Source: Candidatus Competibacteraceae bacterium
Lineage (GTDB): Bacteria; Pseudomonadota; Gammaproteobacteria; Competibacterales; Competibacteraceae
DNA: 64,000 bases
Direction: 5' to 3'
NCBI GenBank assembly: GCA_016712625.1
Contig: JADJQQ010000002.1
Span: forward strand, 62,001-126,000
Every line of letters begins with the position of its first letter. Positions within the stretch are counted from its first letter, which is position 1. A program made the translations under genes and the position numbers. The notes under the pieces are model-generated. The model saw nothing but the letters and a program-made list of their open reading frames with translations, had not been told where the DNA came from and ran no database searches. Positions 44,578-54,505 of the stretch are shown here, one piece after another.

Positions 44578-45597
44578 ATGCGTATCGGCACCACCATCAC
44601 TGAATTCATTATCGAAGAGCAACGCCAACTCAAAGGCGTTTCCGGCGACTTCACGGCGTTGGTTAACGATGTGGTCATCGCCTGCAAAGCCATCTCAAGC
44701 GCCGTCCGCTACGGTAGTTTAGTGGGCGTGCTCGGCGCCGCCGACACGGAAAATATTCAAGGCGAGACCCAAAAAAAATTGGATGTCATTTCCAACAACC
44801 TGTTTATCAAACGGAATGAATGGGCGGGTCATGTCGCGGCCTTGGCCTCCGAGGAGATGAGCGACGTTTACCACCTGCCGCCCCAGTATCCCCGCGGCAA
44901 ATACCTGCTGGTGTTTGACCCTTTGGATGGCTCTTCCAACACCGATGTCAACGGTGCGGTCGGCACCATCTTTTCGATCCTCCGTCGCCCCAAAGACTCG
45001 GAGGGCGAACCGACCGAAGACGATTTCCTGCAACCCGGCGACCGACAGGTTTGCGCCGGTTACGCTCTCTATGGGCCATCGTCAATGATGGTGCTCACCA
45101 CGGGCCACGGCGTTAACGGCTTTACGCTGGACCAGCGGATCGGTGAATATATTCTCACCAATCCCGATATGAAAATTCCCGAAAGCGCCCTGTCCTTTGC
45201 CATCAATGCGGCGTATACGCGTTTCTGGGACCCACCGATACGGCGCTATGTGGACGAATGCCTGGCCGGCAAGGAAGGCCCAAGGCGCAAGGATTTTAAT
45301 ATGCGCTGGGCTGGCGCGATGATCGCCGATGTCCATCGCGTATTGTGCCAGGGTGGAGTTTTCCTGTATCCCACCGACCGTAAATTACGTTCCAAAAACC
45401 AAGACGGCAAATTGCGTTTGATGTATGAAGCCAACCCGATGAGCTTCATCGTCGAACAGGCCGGCGGCTTGGCGACCACCGGCACCCAACGGATCATGGA
45501 ATTACAGCCGACGAATCTCCATCAACGCTGCCCAGTCATCATGGGCTCCAAGAACGAAGTGGAACGAATCATTGCTTATCATCTTGAAGCGCAGTAA
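44578..45597 (+). CDS. fbp: Fructose-1,6-bisphosphatase class I
   Basis: A 339-residue class I FBPase that removes the 1-phosphate of fructose 1,6-bisphosphate in gluconeogenesis. The metal-site motif FDPLDGSSNTDVNGAVG is present, as are the sugar-binding YCGW-type segment MRWAGAMIADVHR and GGVFLYP. The ATG at 44578 has CAGGAA upstream. A strong terminator follows the gene. Confidence 0.96.
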   Translation: MRIGTTITEFIIEEQRQLKGVSGDFTALVNDVVIACKAISSAVRYGSLVGVLGAADTENIQGETQKKLDVISNNLFIKRNEWAGHVAALASEEMSDVYHLPPQYPRGKYLLVFDPLDGSSNTDVNGAVGTIFSILRRPKDSEGEPTEDDFLQPGDRQVCAGYALYGPSSMMVLTTGHGVNGFTLDQRIGEYILTNPDMKIPESALSFAINAAYTRFWDPPIRRYVDECLAGKEGPRRKDFNMRWAGAMIADVHRVLCQGGVFLYPTDRKLRSKNQDGKLRLMYEANPMSFIVEQAGGLATTGTQRIMELQPTNLHQRCPVIMGSKNEVERIIAYHLEAQ

Positions 45598-45944
45598 ATG
45601 TGATCGGATAAACCGAGCCTTCCCACATTGATTTTCGCCCTCGAATGCTGAGAGCGGCGACAAGATCACTGAAAGCTCAGAGCGGTGCGCGAGTACAGCA
45701 ATTGTCTCGCGCATCTTTTTTTGGATAATTCGAACACACCGTTGACCTTGGCCTATATCATGCAAATAATTTAACTAACCTAATTTTCGCCATGATCGCG
45801 GCTTTGAAACCAGCTAACCAGATTGCTTAGTTTGAATTAGTAAAATCAAATCTTTGTTAAACAATCCTTGCTCCATCCGCTACGCTTGATTTGCAGTGCG
45901 CTTTACCTAATTTACTTACTGATAGCACCGAGAGAAGATTTACC
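45598..45944. other. Intergenic region between fbp and the c-di-GMP protein gene
   Basis: About 350 bases. It contains the fbp terminator at 45685-45722; the remainder is AT-rich and holds no supported coding frame or strong promoter. Confidence 0.4.
45685..45722 (+). terminator. Terminator after fbp
   Basis: TGCGCGAG and CTCGCGCA form a perfect 8-base stem with a 12-base loop, followed by TCTTTTTTT. Confidence 0.9.
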
Positions 45945-48425
45945 ATGCCACTGAAACCTGCTCCGCTTGAACCACTTGCCGGCAAGCTGCAACGGATCGA
46001 AGACTTGCTGGAAAAACTGGTTTACATCAAATGGAGTCGGGAATCCTTCGTACTCCTGCAACATGCGGCGCAGGATATCTTGAGTCTGGCCCAGTCCCGC
46101 TCCGAACACCAAAAGCTAGCGGATCTAGGCCAACGCCTCGATCAGCAAATCGGCGAATGCCTCACCAAAGGGGAATTACCCAAGGGCGCTCAGCGAGCGC
46201 GCTTGATGGCCATCGCGGACACCCTTTGCCGGTTGATGCCGCCGCTTCAGAACGGCGCTCCCAACCAAACCGCCGAAACGGGCCCCAATCGACCGCCTGA
46301 ATCTCCTATCGCTTCCTTGGTTTCTAAATGGGAAACCGCGGGATGGCTAGCGCGGGCCGTTCCACCAGCCAATGCAGAGACGACTGTTTGGCTAGTGGCA
46401 TCAGAATCCACGCGGGATCTGGCGGACAAACTCGAACGGCGAGGTGGTTTTCAGGTTCGGCTTTGCTCTGGACTGCCGGAAGTCCACCTCCTTTTGGCGG
46501 AGTCGCAACAACCCGCCGCCCTGATCATTGACCTGGATCATTTGACCGACAACGAACCGATTTTGATGCAAACCGCGATGCTACGCCAACGGCTCACGGC
46601 GGACGCCCCCCTTCTTTTCATCGCCGAACGAGGGGATATTACCGCCCGGCTTGAAGGGGTGGAAGCTGGCGGCGCGGGCTATTTTACCAAGCCGGTCGAT
46701 GTTTCGATGCTGTTGGATACCTTGGATAAATGGATTTTGAGTAAAGCCGGTCGCATCCTGATCGTCGACGACGTACTACCCTCAGCTCGGGAAATGGCCC
46801 GCTGGCTGGACAACAAAGGGCTGGTGACGCAAGTACTGGCGCAACCGTTCCAGATTCTGCAAGCGCTGCGCAATTTTCAGCCCAACTTGCTGATCCTGAG
46901 CCTGGATTTGAAGGAGACCGACGGGATCATGCTGGCCGAGATGATCCAACAACACGAGCAGTATCGGGCTATCCCGCTGATCCTTCTCTCAGCGGACCCC
47001 CAAAGCGCCGAGCATTTATCCACCGCGGTTCTGAACGGCGAAGTTCTGCTGGAAAAGCCCCCCAATCCAGACTTGCTGTCGGCGACCATCACCAAGCGGC
47101 TGCGGCAGGGGCATAACCTGTATCGAAAACTGAGCCAGCTCAGCAACCGGGATACCGTGAGCGGTCTGTATAACCGGCCTTACTTCTTGGCTCAGCTGGA
47201 TCGGGTTCTGGTCGCCACGATGGCCAACGCCCAATCGGTAGCGGTCATCCTGGTCGCTCTTGATAATCTACGCCTGGTCGAAACCACCGATGCGGCCGCG
47301 GTCGATGAAATCATTGAGCACGCCGCCAAACGCTTGCAAGCGGCCTTGGGAAGCGATCTGATCGTGGCACGGTTTGGCGACGCCGTTTTTACCGTCCTGC
47401 TGGGCTTCATCAGCCAGGAAGCGCTGCTAGCCACCGCCAACGCCATACAGACCAGCTTAGAAAAGGAACCTTATCCACTGCACAGCGGCGATTTTCAATT
47501 ACGAACCAGCATTGGCATCAGTATCGTCAATCCCGCCAAGCCAGAGGCGGCTCTGGTCATCCAGCAAGCCGATCTGGCTTGCGGGATGGCGCGGGATAGT
47601 AAGGATATTCGAATCCACGTTCATCACTCGCTCGGTCCCGAACAGGACGCCAACAATCCACGACAACACAAATTGTTGCAAGAAATTCGGGAAGCGGTGC
47701 AGCATCAACGGATGAATCTCCTGTTCCAACCCGTGGTCAGCCTGCGCGGGGACTCTACCGAGCGCTATGAAGTGTTGTTGCGAATGCGCAATCAGGAGGG
47801 GTGGGAACTGCTACCAGAAACCGTGTTTGGGCTGATCAAGCGCCATCGCATCGGCATCATACTCGACCGCTGGGTCATCGCCCATTCCATCCGCATCCTA
47901 CGCGAGCGCCAGGCGCACGGTCATTCGACGATCTTGTTTATCAACATTTCGCCCACGATTTTACAAGACGAGGAATTCTTTACCTGGTTGCAGGGCGGCC
48001 TGCAAAAAACCCAAGTCCCGGCGTCGAGCCTGGTGTTTGAGATTGCGGAAACCACCGCCGAGGTCAACAAATCAACCCTGCTGCCGTTTCTCCAGCGGTT
48101 CAAGGAGCTAGGTTGCGGGCTTTCGCTCGATCATTTCAGCGGGCACGAACGGGCGCTAGCGCTGGCCCAACAGTTTCAGGTCGACTATGTTAAATTGGAC
48201 AGCCGATACACGCAGGATTTGGTCGACGACCAGGCCCGCCAATTCCTTCTGAGCGCTCTCGTCCGTGGGCTGGCCGCTCAAAGCGTAATCACCATCTTCA
48301 CCGGCATTGAAAACAGCGCCACGCTACCGGTCTTGTGGTCTTGTGGCATCGACTACGTGCAAGGCTTTCTCCTGCAACGCCCCCATACCGATATGAGTTT
48401 CGATTTCGAGCATGTGGTGCTGTAG
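45945..48425 (+). CDS. REC-REC-GGDEF-EAL protein with degenerate catalytic motifs (FimX-like)
   Basis: An 826-residue cytosolic protein with a helical N-terminus (1-100). REC1 (about 146-265) has an Asp in IIDLDHL. REC2 (about 268-390) has VDD and a KPP lysine, but the phosphoacceptor position appears to be Ser (LILSLDL). The GGDEF domain (about 410-565) reads FGDAV at 477-481. The EAL domain (about 585-820) reads EVL at 609-611 and SLDHFSG in place of DDFGTG. Both enzymatic motifs are broken, so this is more likely a c-di-GMP binder than a cyclase or phosphodiesterase, as with FimX in type IV pilus control. AGAGAAGA precedes the ATG at 45945. ampD follows after 6 bases. Confidence 0.88.
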   Translation: MPLKPAPLEPLAGKLQRIEDLLEKLVYIKWSRESFVLLQHAAQDILSLAQSRSEHQKLADLGQRLDQQIGECLTKGELPKGAQRARLMAIADTLCRLMPPLQNGAPNQTAETGPNRPPESPIASLVSKWETAGWLARAVPPANAETTVWLVASESTRDLADKLERRGGFQVRLCSGLPEVHLLLAESQQPAALIIDLDHLTDNEPILMQTAMLRQRLTADAPLLFIAERGDITARLEGVEAGGAGYFTKPVDVSMLLDTLDKWILSKAGRILIVDDVLPSAREMARWLDNKGLVTQVLAQPFQILQALRNFQPNLLILSLDLKETDGIMLAEMIQQHEQYRAIPLILLSADPQSAEHLSTAVLNGEVLLEKPPNPDLLSATITKRLRQGHNLYRKLSQLSNRDTVSGLYNRPYFLAQLDRVLVATMANAQSVAVILVALDNLRLVETTDAAAVDEIIEHAAKRLQAALGSDLIVARFGDAVFTVLLGFISQEALLATANAIQTSLEKEPYPLHSGDFQLRTSIGISIVNPAKPEAALVIQQADLACGMARDSKDIRIHVHHSLGPEQDANNPRQHKLLQEIREAVQHQRMNLLFQPVVSLRGDSTERYEVLLRMRNQEGWELLPETVFGLIKRHRIGIILDRWVIAHSIRILRERQAHGHSTILFINISPTILQDEEFFTWLQGGLQKTQVPASSLVFEIAETTAEVNKSTLLPFLQRFKELGCGLSLDHFSGHERALALAQQFQVDYVKLDSRYTQDLVDDQARQFLLSALVRGLAAQSVITIFTGIENSATLPVLWSCGIDYVQGFLLQRPHTDMSFDFEHVVL

Positions 48426-48431
48426 CGGGCG

Positions 48432-48995
48432 ATGCGCGTTGAACCCGCCACCGGGTTGCTGGATGCCGCCCGATTTCACCCCTCACCCAACTGCGACGAC
48501 CGCCCGTTCGGCTCGGTAATCGATCTCATCGTCATTCACGGGATCAGTCTGCCGCCAGGCGAGTTCGGGGGTCCATGGATCGAGGCCCTGTTCACCAATG
48601 CCCTCGATCCCACTGCCCACGCCTATTTCCAAGCTATTGCGGGATTGCGGGTCTCAACCCATTTGTTGATCCGGCGGGATGGCGAAATTTTACAATACGT
48701 GCCGTTTGACCGCCGGGCTTGTCACGCTGGAGCGTCGACTTATGCGGGCCGCTGCCGCTGCAATGATTTCAGCGTCGGCATCGAGTTGGAAGGGACCGAC
48801 TTTATGGCCTACACCGAGCCGCAGTATGTTCGGCTGGCGGCGGCGATCGCCGCCTTACGAGCCGCCTATCCTACGATCCACCCTGAGCGGCTGGCCGGGC
48901 ATGCCGATATAGCGCCCGGCCGTAAAACCGATCCGGGGCCTGCGTTCGACTGGAATCGGCTGCGCCGACTGCTGGGAGACAGCCCGCCTAGATGA
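48432..48995 (+). CDS. ampD: N-acetyl-anhydromuramyl-L-alanine amidase AmpD
   Basis: A 187-residue zinc amidase that removes peptides from anhydromuropeptides in cell-wall recycling. Zinc ligands are His36 (VIHGIS), His157 (GHADIAPGRKTDPG) and Asp167, as in E. coli AmpD; FSVGIELEG supplies the catalytic Glu. It starts 6 bases after the c-di-GMP protein gene, so they are likely co-transcribed. The 3' end overlaps the converging nitronate monooxygenase gene by 8 bases. Confidence 0.95.
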   Translation: MRVEPATGLLDAARFHPSPNCDDRPFGSVIDLIVIHGISLPPGEFGGPWIEALFTNALDPTAHAYFQAIAGLRVSTHLLIRRDGEILQYVPFDRRACHAGASTYAGRCRCNDFSVGIELEGTDFMAYTEPQYVRLAAAIAALRAAYPTIHPERLAGHADIAPGRKTDPGPAFDWNRLRRLLGDSPPR

Positions 48996-50130
48996 CGCAA
49001 GCAGGGTCGGAGACGCTCTCCTCTGGCTCTTCCTCATCCACGCTTTGTGGGTCCGATGACGCACCATCGCCCAGCAAGACGGTGGCTTGTTCAGCCCAGG
49101 CCGCAATTAAAGCAGCCGCGGGCCGGGATTCACACAAATGGCAACCTTGGCCCGCCCACAGCGCCATGAAATCAGTGCTACCCCGTTCGGCGGCCGCTTG
49201 CATCAACTCCCGGATCAGAAATAGTTGCAGCGGAAATCCCGGAAATTCCGTTTCGTGGGCGCGCAGTTCATCGACTAGGCGATTGCGCAGAACCCGACCG
49301 CACCGACCGGAAAAAACGCGGCTCAGGGTCGTGGCGATTTCGCTGCTCTTGCTCAATAGCGCTTTATAGGCGGGATGCGCGCCGCTTTCCGGGCAGGCTA
49401 GAAAAGCGGTGCCCATCTGCACGCCGACCGCGCCCAAGACCCGCGCCGCCACAATACCGCGACCGTCCATAATGCCGCCAGCGGCGACGATGGGAATCCG
49501 GACGTGCTTGGCCACCAGCGGCACCAGCGTCAGCGTACCGACCAAACCCTGTTCGGGGTGGCCGACGAAGGTGCCGCGATGGCCACCGGCTTCGGCGCCC
49601 TGAGCGATAATGAAATCGACACCGCTCTCTTCCAACACGATGGCTTCCAGCAGATGGGTGGCGGTGCCCAGGATGGCGATGCCCGCATCCCGCATCAATT
49701 CCAGGCAGACCATATCCGGTACGCCAAAGCTGAAACTAAGCGCGGACGCTCTGGCGGCCAGCACCACATCCAATTGCTCGATGAAATCGGGCGTTTCCGG
49801 CAAGGCGGCCGCCTCTGGCGGCAATCCCAGTTCAGTCCGGTACGGCGCGAGCAGTTCGCGGGACTGGGCGATACGGTCGAGATCAATCTTGGCTGGCGCC
49901 CCAGCGGTGAGGCTGACGGCAAATGGCTGATCGGTTAGCGCCCGCACTTCAGCGATGGCCTGCTCCAATTGATCCGGTTGCAGATAACTCGCCGCCAAAG
50001 ACCCCAGACCGCCGGCGTTGGAGACCGCCGCGACCAGCTCTGGTGTGCCTGGACCACCGCTCATAGGCGCTTGAATGATGGGATAGCGAATACCGAGTCG
50101 TTCGGTCAGTGCGGTATTGGACCAATTCAT
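48988..50130 (-). CDS. Nitronate monooxygenase
   Basis: FMN-dependent TIM-barrel enzyme (380 aa) of the nitronate monooxygenase / 2-nitropropane dioxygenase family: YPIIQAPMSGG, QGAEAGGHRG (catalytic His) and AAGGIMDGRG (flavin phosphate). It oxidises propionate-3-nitronate-like toxins in known members. The ATG at 50130 fits family N-termini; the frame extends to 50217, overlapping tcdA. The C-terminus has an acidic tail (SVDEEEPEESVSD) beyond the usual end. Confidence 0.92.
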   Translation of the reverse strand: MNWSNTALTERLGIRYPIIQAPMSGGPGTPELVAAVSNAGGLGSLAASYLQPDQLEQAIAEVRALTDQPFAVSLTAGAPAKIDLDRIAQSRELLAPYRTELGLPPEAAALPETPDFIEQLDVVLAARASALSFSFGVPDMVCLELMRDAGIAILGTATHLLEAIVLEESGVDFIIAQGAEAGGHRGTFVGHPEQGLVGTLTLVPLVAKHVRIPIVAAGGIMDGRGIVAARVLGAVGVQMGTAFLACPESGAHPAYKALLSKSSEIATTLSRVFSGRCGRVLRNRLVDELRAHETEFPGFPLQLFLIRELMQAAAERGSTDFMALWAGQGCHLCESRPAAALIAAWAEQATVLLGDGASSDPQSVDEEEPEESVSDPACVI

Positions 50131-50213
50131 GATGGATTGAAGCTCATGGCTGATAGGTTGAAAAAGTCTTTTGAAAACTGGCGCGTAACCTGCCGCGGTT
50201 GGGTCATCATCGC

Positions 50214-50942
50214 TCACTGTTCGCCCAGTAATCGCTGGATGATATAGCCGGCCAGCAGAATACCGAATAAGGCGGGCATATAGGAAACAGTACCGTTCAC
50301 CGCCCGAGGCCGCCCCGAGATCTCACCGTCCACGGGCTGATGGGGCAAGGGCTGGCGGCGCGGCTCGTCGCTGTACACCACCGGATAGGCTAGGGGTGCG
50401 TCTGTTTCTCGCAAGCGTCGGCGCAGCTCGCGAGCCAGCGGACAAGCTTGGGTCTGATCCAGTCGCGACAACCGCACCCGATTCGGGTTTAAGCAATTGC
50501 CGGCGCCCAGCGCTGAAATAACCGGGACAGCCCGGCGGTGACAAGCCGCCACCAAGGCCGCTTTGCAAGCGATCGTATCGATACAGTCAGCGACGAAATC
50601 ATAGCGTTCCGCCGCGATTAACGCCTCGGCGGCGTCCGGTTGTAAAAATTCACTGACCACGTTTACTTCCAGGTTTGGATCCACATCGCGCAAGCGCGCC
50701 GCCATCAGCGCCACCTTGGGCTGACCGAGGGTCGAATGCAGAGCCAGCAATTGCCGGTTGAGGTTGGAGAGCGAGACCACATCGTGATCCAGCAGGGTCA
50801 AACGGCCGATGCCGGCGCGGCCCAAGGCTTCAGCCGCATAACCTCCGACCCCGCCAAGCCCCGCGACCAGGACCCGCGCCGCCCGCAACCGGCGCAACCC
50901 CACCACGCCGATCAGAATTTCAGTGCGCGCGTGGGGGTGCAT
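50214..50942 (-). CDS. tcdA: tRNA threonylcarbamoyladenosine dehydratase TcdA
   Basis: A 242-residue E1-like (ThiF-family) enzyme that cyclises t6A to ct6A in tRNA. It has the nucleotide motif GLGGVGGYAAEALGRAG, the Asp-containing LLDHDVVSLSNLNRQ, and ADCIDTIACKAALV. The ATG at 50942 lies inside the tatD 3' end (23-base overlap), so translation is probably coupled. The N-terminal region before the nucleotide site is shorter than in E. coli. Confidence 0.9.
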   Translation of the reverse strand: MHPHARTEILIGVVGLRRLRAARVLVAGLGGVGGYAAEALGRAGIGRLTLLDHDVVSLSNLNRQLLALHSTLGQPKVALMAARLRDVDPNLEVNVVSEFLQPDAAEALIAAERYDFVADCIDTIACKAALVAACHRRAVPVISALGAGNCLNPNRVRLSRLDQTQACPLARELRRRLRETDAPLAYPVVYSDEPRRQPLPHQPVDGEISGRPRAVNGTVSYMPALFGILLAGYIIQRLLGEQ

Positions 50943-51711
50943 CGTCGAGAATTCCAAACAACCGCCGAGCGTTGGCGGTGGTCGCGGCCGCGATTTCAGC
51001 CGGATCCCCCCCGCGCAATTCGGCCACGCACTCTAAGATCTCCGGCAAGAAAGCCGGTTCGTTCCGCGCGCCGCGATGGCTGCTCAGCGGTTGGTCGGGC
51101 GCATCGGTCTCCAGCATGAAGCCATCCAGCGGCAGATAACGGATCACCCCCCGCAGCCGGGTCGCCCGCGAATAGGTCAAGGGGCCGCCGAAACTCAGTA
51201 GGATGCCTAAATCCAACAAGCGCTGGGCCTGCTCTTCGCTGCCGGAGAAGCTGTGAACCACGCCGCGCACTCCCGGATAACGCCGCACCAGCTTGACGAC
51301 TTGATCAACCGCGTGGCGGGCATGGATGATCGCCGGTAAACCGTGGCGGCGAGCAAGCTGCAACTGCGCGGTAAAATATTCGGCCTGCGCCGCGGGATCG
51401 AGATCGGGCAGATAATAATCCAATCCACACTCACCGACGGCCACCGGCCGCTCCCGCAATAACCAATCGTCTAACAAATCAAGATGCTCCAGCCGATGTT
51501 CGGCCAGATAGACGGGATGCAACCCGTAACTGGGATACAATCCCACAAAGCGCGCGGCGACGGTTTTAAGTTGCGGCCACAAGCGGGCGCTGACCGCCGC
51601 CAGGACCTGCGCCACCACGCCACGCGCCCGCGCGCGCTGATAAGCGGCATCGCGGTCGCGATCAAAGCTGGCATCATCGAAATGGTTGTGACTATCGATC
51701 AAACTAAGCAT
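50920..51711 (-). CDS. TatD family metal-dependent hydrolase
   Basis: A 263-residue TIM-barrel hydrolase of the TatD family. IDSHNHFDD opens the protein with the metal-binding His pair, ECGLDYY supplies the bridging Glu, IHARHA and VHSFSG the later His ligands, and METDAPDQPL the Asp. Members act as 3'-5' nucleases or in protein quality control. The ATG at 51711 puts the metal site at the N-terminus; the frame is open to 51729. It overlaps tcdA downstream. Confidence 0.93.
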   Translation of the reverse strand: MLSLIDSHNHFDDASFDRDRDAAYQRARARGVVAQVLAAVSARLWPQLKTVAARFVGLYPSYGLHPVYLAEHRLEHLDLLDDWLLRERPVAVGECGLDYYLPDLDPAAQAEYFTAQLQLARRHGLPAIIHARHAVDQVVKLVRRYPGVRGVVHSFSGSEEQAQRLLDLGILLSFGGPLTYSRATRLRGVIRYLPLDGFMLETDAPDQPLSSHRGARNEPAFLPEILECVAELRGGDPAEIAAATTANARRLFGILDDAPPRAH

Positions 51712-51859
51712 CGTTATCCAATTTAACAATTATCCTCTATGCGCTGGCGACACCGCGCAGCGAGTTCATTCGACCGCTTCATTACGAGATCTGCCCGCAA
51801 GCCGCTCGTTTGCAACACCCGAGAGCACTTAAAAGCGGCGACAGGAGATAAGGCGTTAT

Positions 51860-54367
51860 CTACCGCGTGGCGCGATGGGCGGATAGCGTATTGAAAATAC
51901 CAATATAATGACTGACTTGATTGGCGGCGTCGCGCAAGGCCGTGACATTCAGCCATTCGGAATAGATTTCACCATTTTTGCGGCGATTCCAGATTTCTCC
52001 TTGCCAATGACCCCGTTGCCGCAAGGCGCTCCACATGGTTTGATAAAAGTGCGGGTCCTGACGACCTGACGACAGAATCCGTGGATTTTGCCCTCGCACT
52101 TCTTCCAATTCGTAGCCGGTCACTTCAGTAAAGGCGCGATTCACCATGATGATCGTGTTGTTGCGGTCGCTGACGAGAATCCCCTCACCACTCTGTTCGT
52201 AAACCGCGGCGGCCAAGCGCAATTCCTGTTCGACCCGCAATTGTTCGGTGACATCGTGCGCCATCACGATTCTGGCGGAGCGCCCTCCCCAGGCAACGGG
52301 ATGCGACGTAATCTCCATGTCGATCAAGGTTCCATCCCGCCGCCGGTGTTTCCAGATTGTGGCCTGGGTCAACCCTTCCTTGGCTTGCGTCATATCTTCA
52401 AGCAACCGCTGAGCATCAGCGTCAGATCGGAGATCAGCAACCCGCAACCCCAAAAATTCCTCGCGGGCATAGCCGTATTTGGCGATGGCGGCATCATTTG
52501 CCGCCAACAGTTGCAAGGTTTCCAAATCGTAAACCCACATCGGTATCGGGTGCGCCTCGAACAGCGCCCGATACCGGCTCTCGCTGGCGCGTAGGGCTTC
52601 CTCCGCGCGCCGGTGCCGCGCTTCACGCTCGAAATTGTCAACCGCGAATGAAACGTCGGCCGCCATCTCATTGAGCAGATCGACCAGCTCTAGATCGAAA
52701 AACTCCGCTTCGGAAGCGTACAGGCTGAAAGCGCCGATAACCGTGCCACCCTGTTTCAACGGGAAAGCAGCGCAGGAACGAACCCCCGTCGTCGCTACCA
52801 ATACTTGCCAGTCGCTGTCATCGGTTGCGCGATCAAGTAGATCGTTGGAGAGCCAATGCGAACCGCTACCCAGCACCATGCGAGCGGGTTGGTAGGGTAA
52901 GGCCGATCCTTCCAGAATCGGTTCCCCCAGCGAAACCAGCCGCCCGCGCAGGTCGCCGAAAGCCGCTACTACCCGAAGTTGCTGGGCCTTCGGATCCACC
53001 AAACCGATCCAGGCGCCCTTTAGTTCGCCGCATTTGACGGCGATTCGGCAAATTTCCTCAAACAGTTGGTCGGCGGTGCCTTTGTTATGCAAGATTGCCT
53101 GATTGGTGGAATTCAACGCCGCATAAAAACGGCTGATTCGAGCCAAACGCCGTTCGATCCGCTTGCGGGAGCTAATATCATCGACGACCGCGACCAAATA
53201 CTCCGGTAATCCCGCCGCGTTCCGCAGCAAGGAGACGGTCAAGCTGACCCAAATAATTGAACCATCTTTGTGAAAGTAACGCTTCTCCATCGAGTAGTTT
53301 TTGATTTGGTCGGCCAGCATCTGTTCCAACAACCACAGATCCTTTTCCAAATCATCGGGATGGGTGATTTGTTGAAAGGTTTTCCGTAACAGTTCCTGCC
53401 GCGAGTAGCCGACGATCGCGCAAAGCCGGTCATTGACCCGCAGCCAATGGCCGTCCAGCGCAATGTGGGCCATACCGACCGCCACCTGCTCGAATGTGGC
53501 GCGAAACCGCAGAGCTTGCTCCGCCATAATCACTTCCGTGCGCTTGCGCTCGGAAATATCGCGCACTACTGACTGAAAGTAGTTCCGTTGATGATCGCTG
53601 ATCGCTCTTGCGCTGATTTCAACGGGGAATGAAGTACCATCTGAACGCTGGTGCAACCGCTCGAACACGACGCCGCCGGTTTCGGCGACCCGACGGTAGT
53701 CGTCAGCGACCCTATCCCGCGCGCTCGGAAAGCGCAATTCCCGTACGTGCTGGCCCCGTAATTCTTCGGGAGTGCGGCCGTAGTACTCGCGCACACAGTC
53801 GTTAGCATCAATAATGGTGCCATCCTCCGCAAGCAGTAACACAACATCCAAAGACTGCCGCAGCAAGGCTTCATAGCGATGGCGCAGCTTGCTTTGTTCG
53901 TTCTCGTCATGGAAGCGCTCCAAGGCGAAACGAGACCGGGTAGTCCGCCACCAGCACAAAATACAGGCCGCGGCAGTCGTCAGCGCGAACAGCAATACCA
54001 AACCATCCCACGCGAACAACCATGTCCTAGTGGTTGATTCTCCGAAATGCCGGCTGACTTCGTAGTAAGCGATAATTCCCGGTATCACCGCGAGCGCCAT
54101 CAGCAAGGAAAATAAAATGACCGGCATCCAAACGCTAGGCGGCGATGGTTTGCTACCCATTTCCGGCCGCTTCCGCACTTCGATCTGCTGGAGCAAAAAA
54201 AATAACAGCAAGGCCGTTGCAATGATGAACGCGAAACTCTTGGTCATCTGCAAGCGCATACTGGCTTCGGGGTCCAAATTCAACTGAAGCATCAGTTGAT
54301 CGGAGCCGAAAATCCAGAGCGCCGCCGCCAGAGCATACAGGAGGGCAAGGGAAAGCGAATGTATCAT
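51860..54367 (-). CDS. Membrane PAS/GAF sensor protein lacking an output domain
   Basis: An 835-residue protein: four N-terminal membrane segments (about 5-23, 44-60, 82-104 and 119-141), PAS 1 (165-275), PAS 2 (285-400), GAF (415-570), PAS 3 (590-700) and PAS 4 (715-825). PAC motifs such as DISERKR and DDISSRKR follow the first two PAS units. It stops soon after PAS 4 (HYIGIFNTLSAHRATR), where relatives usually continue into GGDEF, EAL or a histidine kinase. No such domain is encoded downstream. It may signal through a partner, or be a truncated product. Confidence 0.85.
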   Translation of the reverse strand: MIHSLSLALLYALAAALWIFGSDQLMLQLNLDPEASMRLQMTKSFAFIIATALLLFFLLQQIEVRKRPEMGSKPSPPSVWMPVILFSLLMALAVIPGIIAYYEVSRHFGESTTRTWLFAWDGLVLLFALTTAAACILCWWRTTRSRFALERFHDENEQSKLRHRYEALLRQSLDVVLLLAEDGTIIDANDCVREYYGRTPEELRGQHVRELRFPSARDRVADDYRRVAETGGVVFERLHQRSDGTSFPVEISARAISDHQRNYFQSVVRDISERKRTEVIMAEQALRFRATFEQVAVGMAHIALDGHWLRVNDRLCAIVGYSRQELLRKTFQQITHPDDLEKDLWLLEQMLADQIKNYSMEKRYFHKDGSIIWVSLTVSLLRNAAGLPEYLVAVVDDISSRKRIERRLARISRFYAALNSTNQAILHNKGTADQLFEEICRIAVKCGELKGAWIGLVDPKAQQLRVVAAFGDLRGRLVSLGEPILEGSALPYQPARMVLGSGSHWLSNDLLDRATDDSDWQVLVATTGVRSCAAFPLKQGGTVIGAFSLYASEAEFFDLELVDLLNEMAADVSFAVDNFEREARHRRAEEALRASESRYRALFEAHPIPMWVYDLETLQLLAANDAAIAKYGYAREEFLGLRVADLRSDADAQRLLEDMTQAKEGLTQATIWKHRRRDGTLIDMEITSHPVAWGGRSARIVMAHDVTEQLRVEQELRLAAAVYEQSGEGILVSDRNNTIIMVNRAFTEVTGYELEEVRGQNPRILSSGRQDPHFYQTMWSALRQRGHWQGEIWNRRKNGEIYSEWLNVTALRDAANQVSHYIGIFNTLSAHRATR

Positions 54368-54505
54368 GGCGATTTGAGTGGTCTTAAATCAAAATCCCCC
54401 TTAATTTAGCTCAATAAAAAGTAGTGAAAGAAATTATGGAAAGATTCTTTCACGGCAACGGCAATCCGGTCTTAAACCGATGACAGATTTTTGATGGAGC
54501 ATTTC

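Noticed and set aside
45502..45765. 87-residue minus-strand frame over the fbp end
   Set aside because: It spans the fbp terminator and stop and has no family pattern.
51723..51956. Possible missing output domain of the PAS sensor
   Set aside because: The frame carries no kinase, GGDEF or EAL motif.
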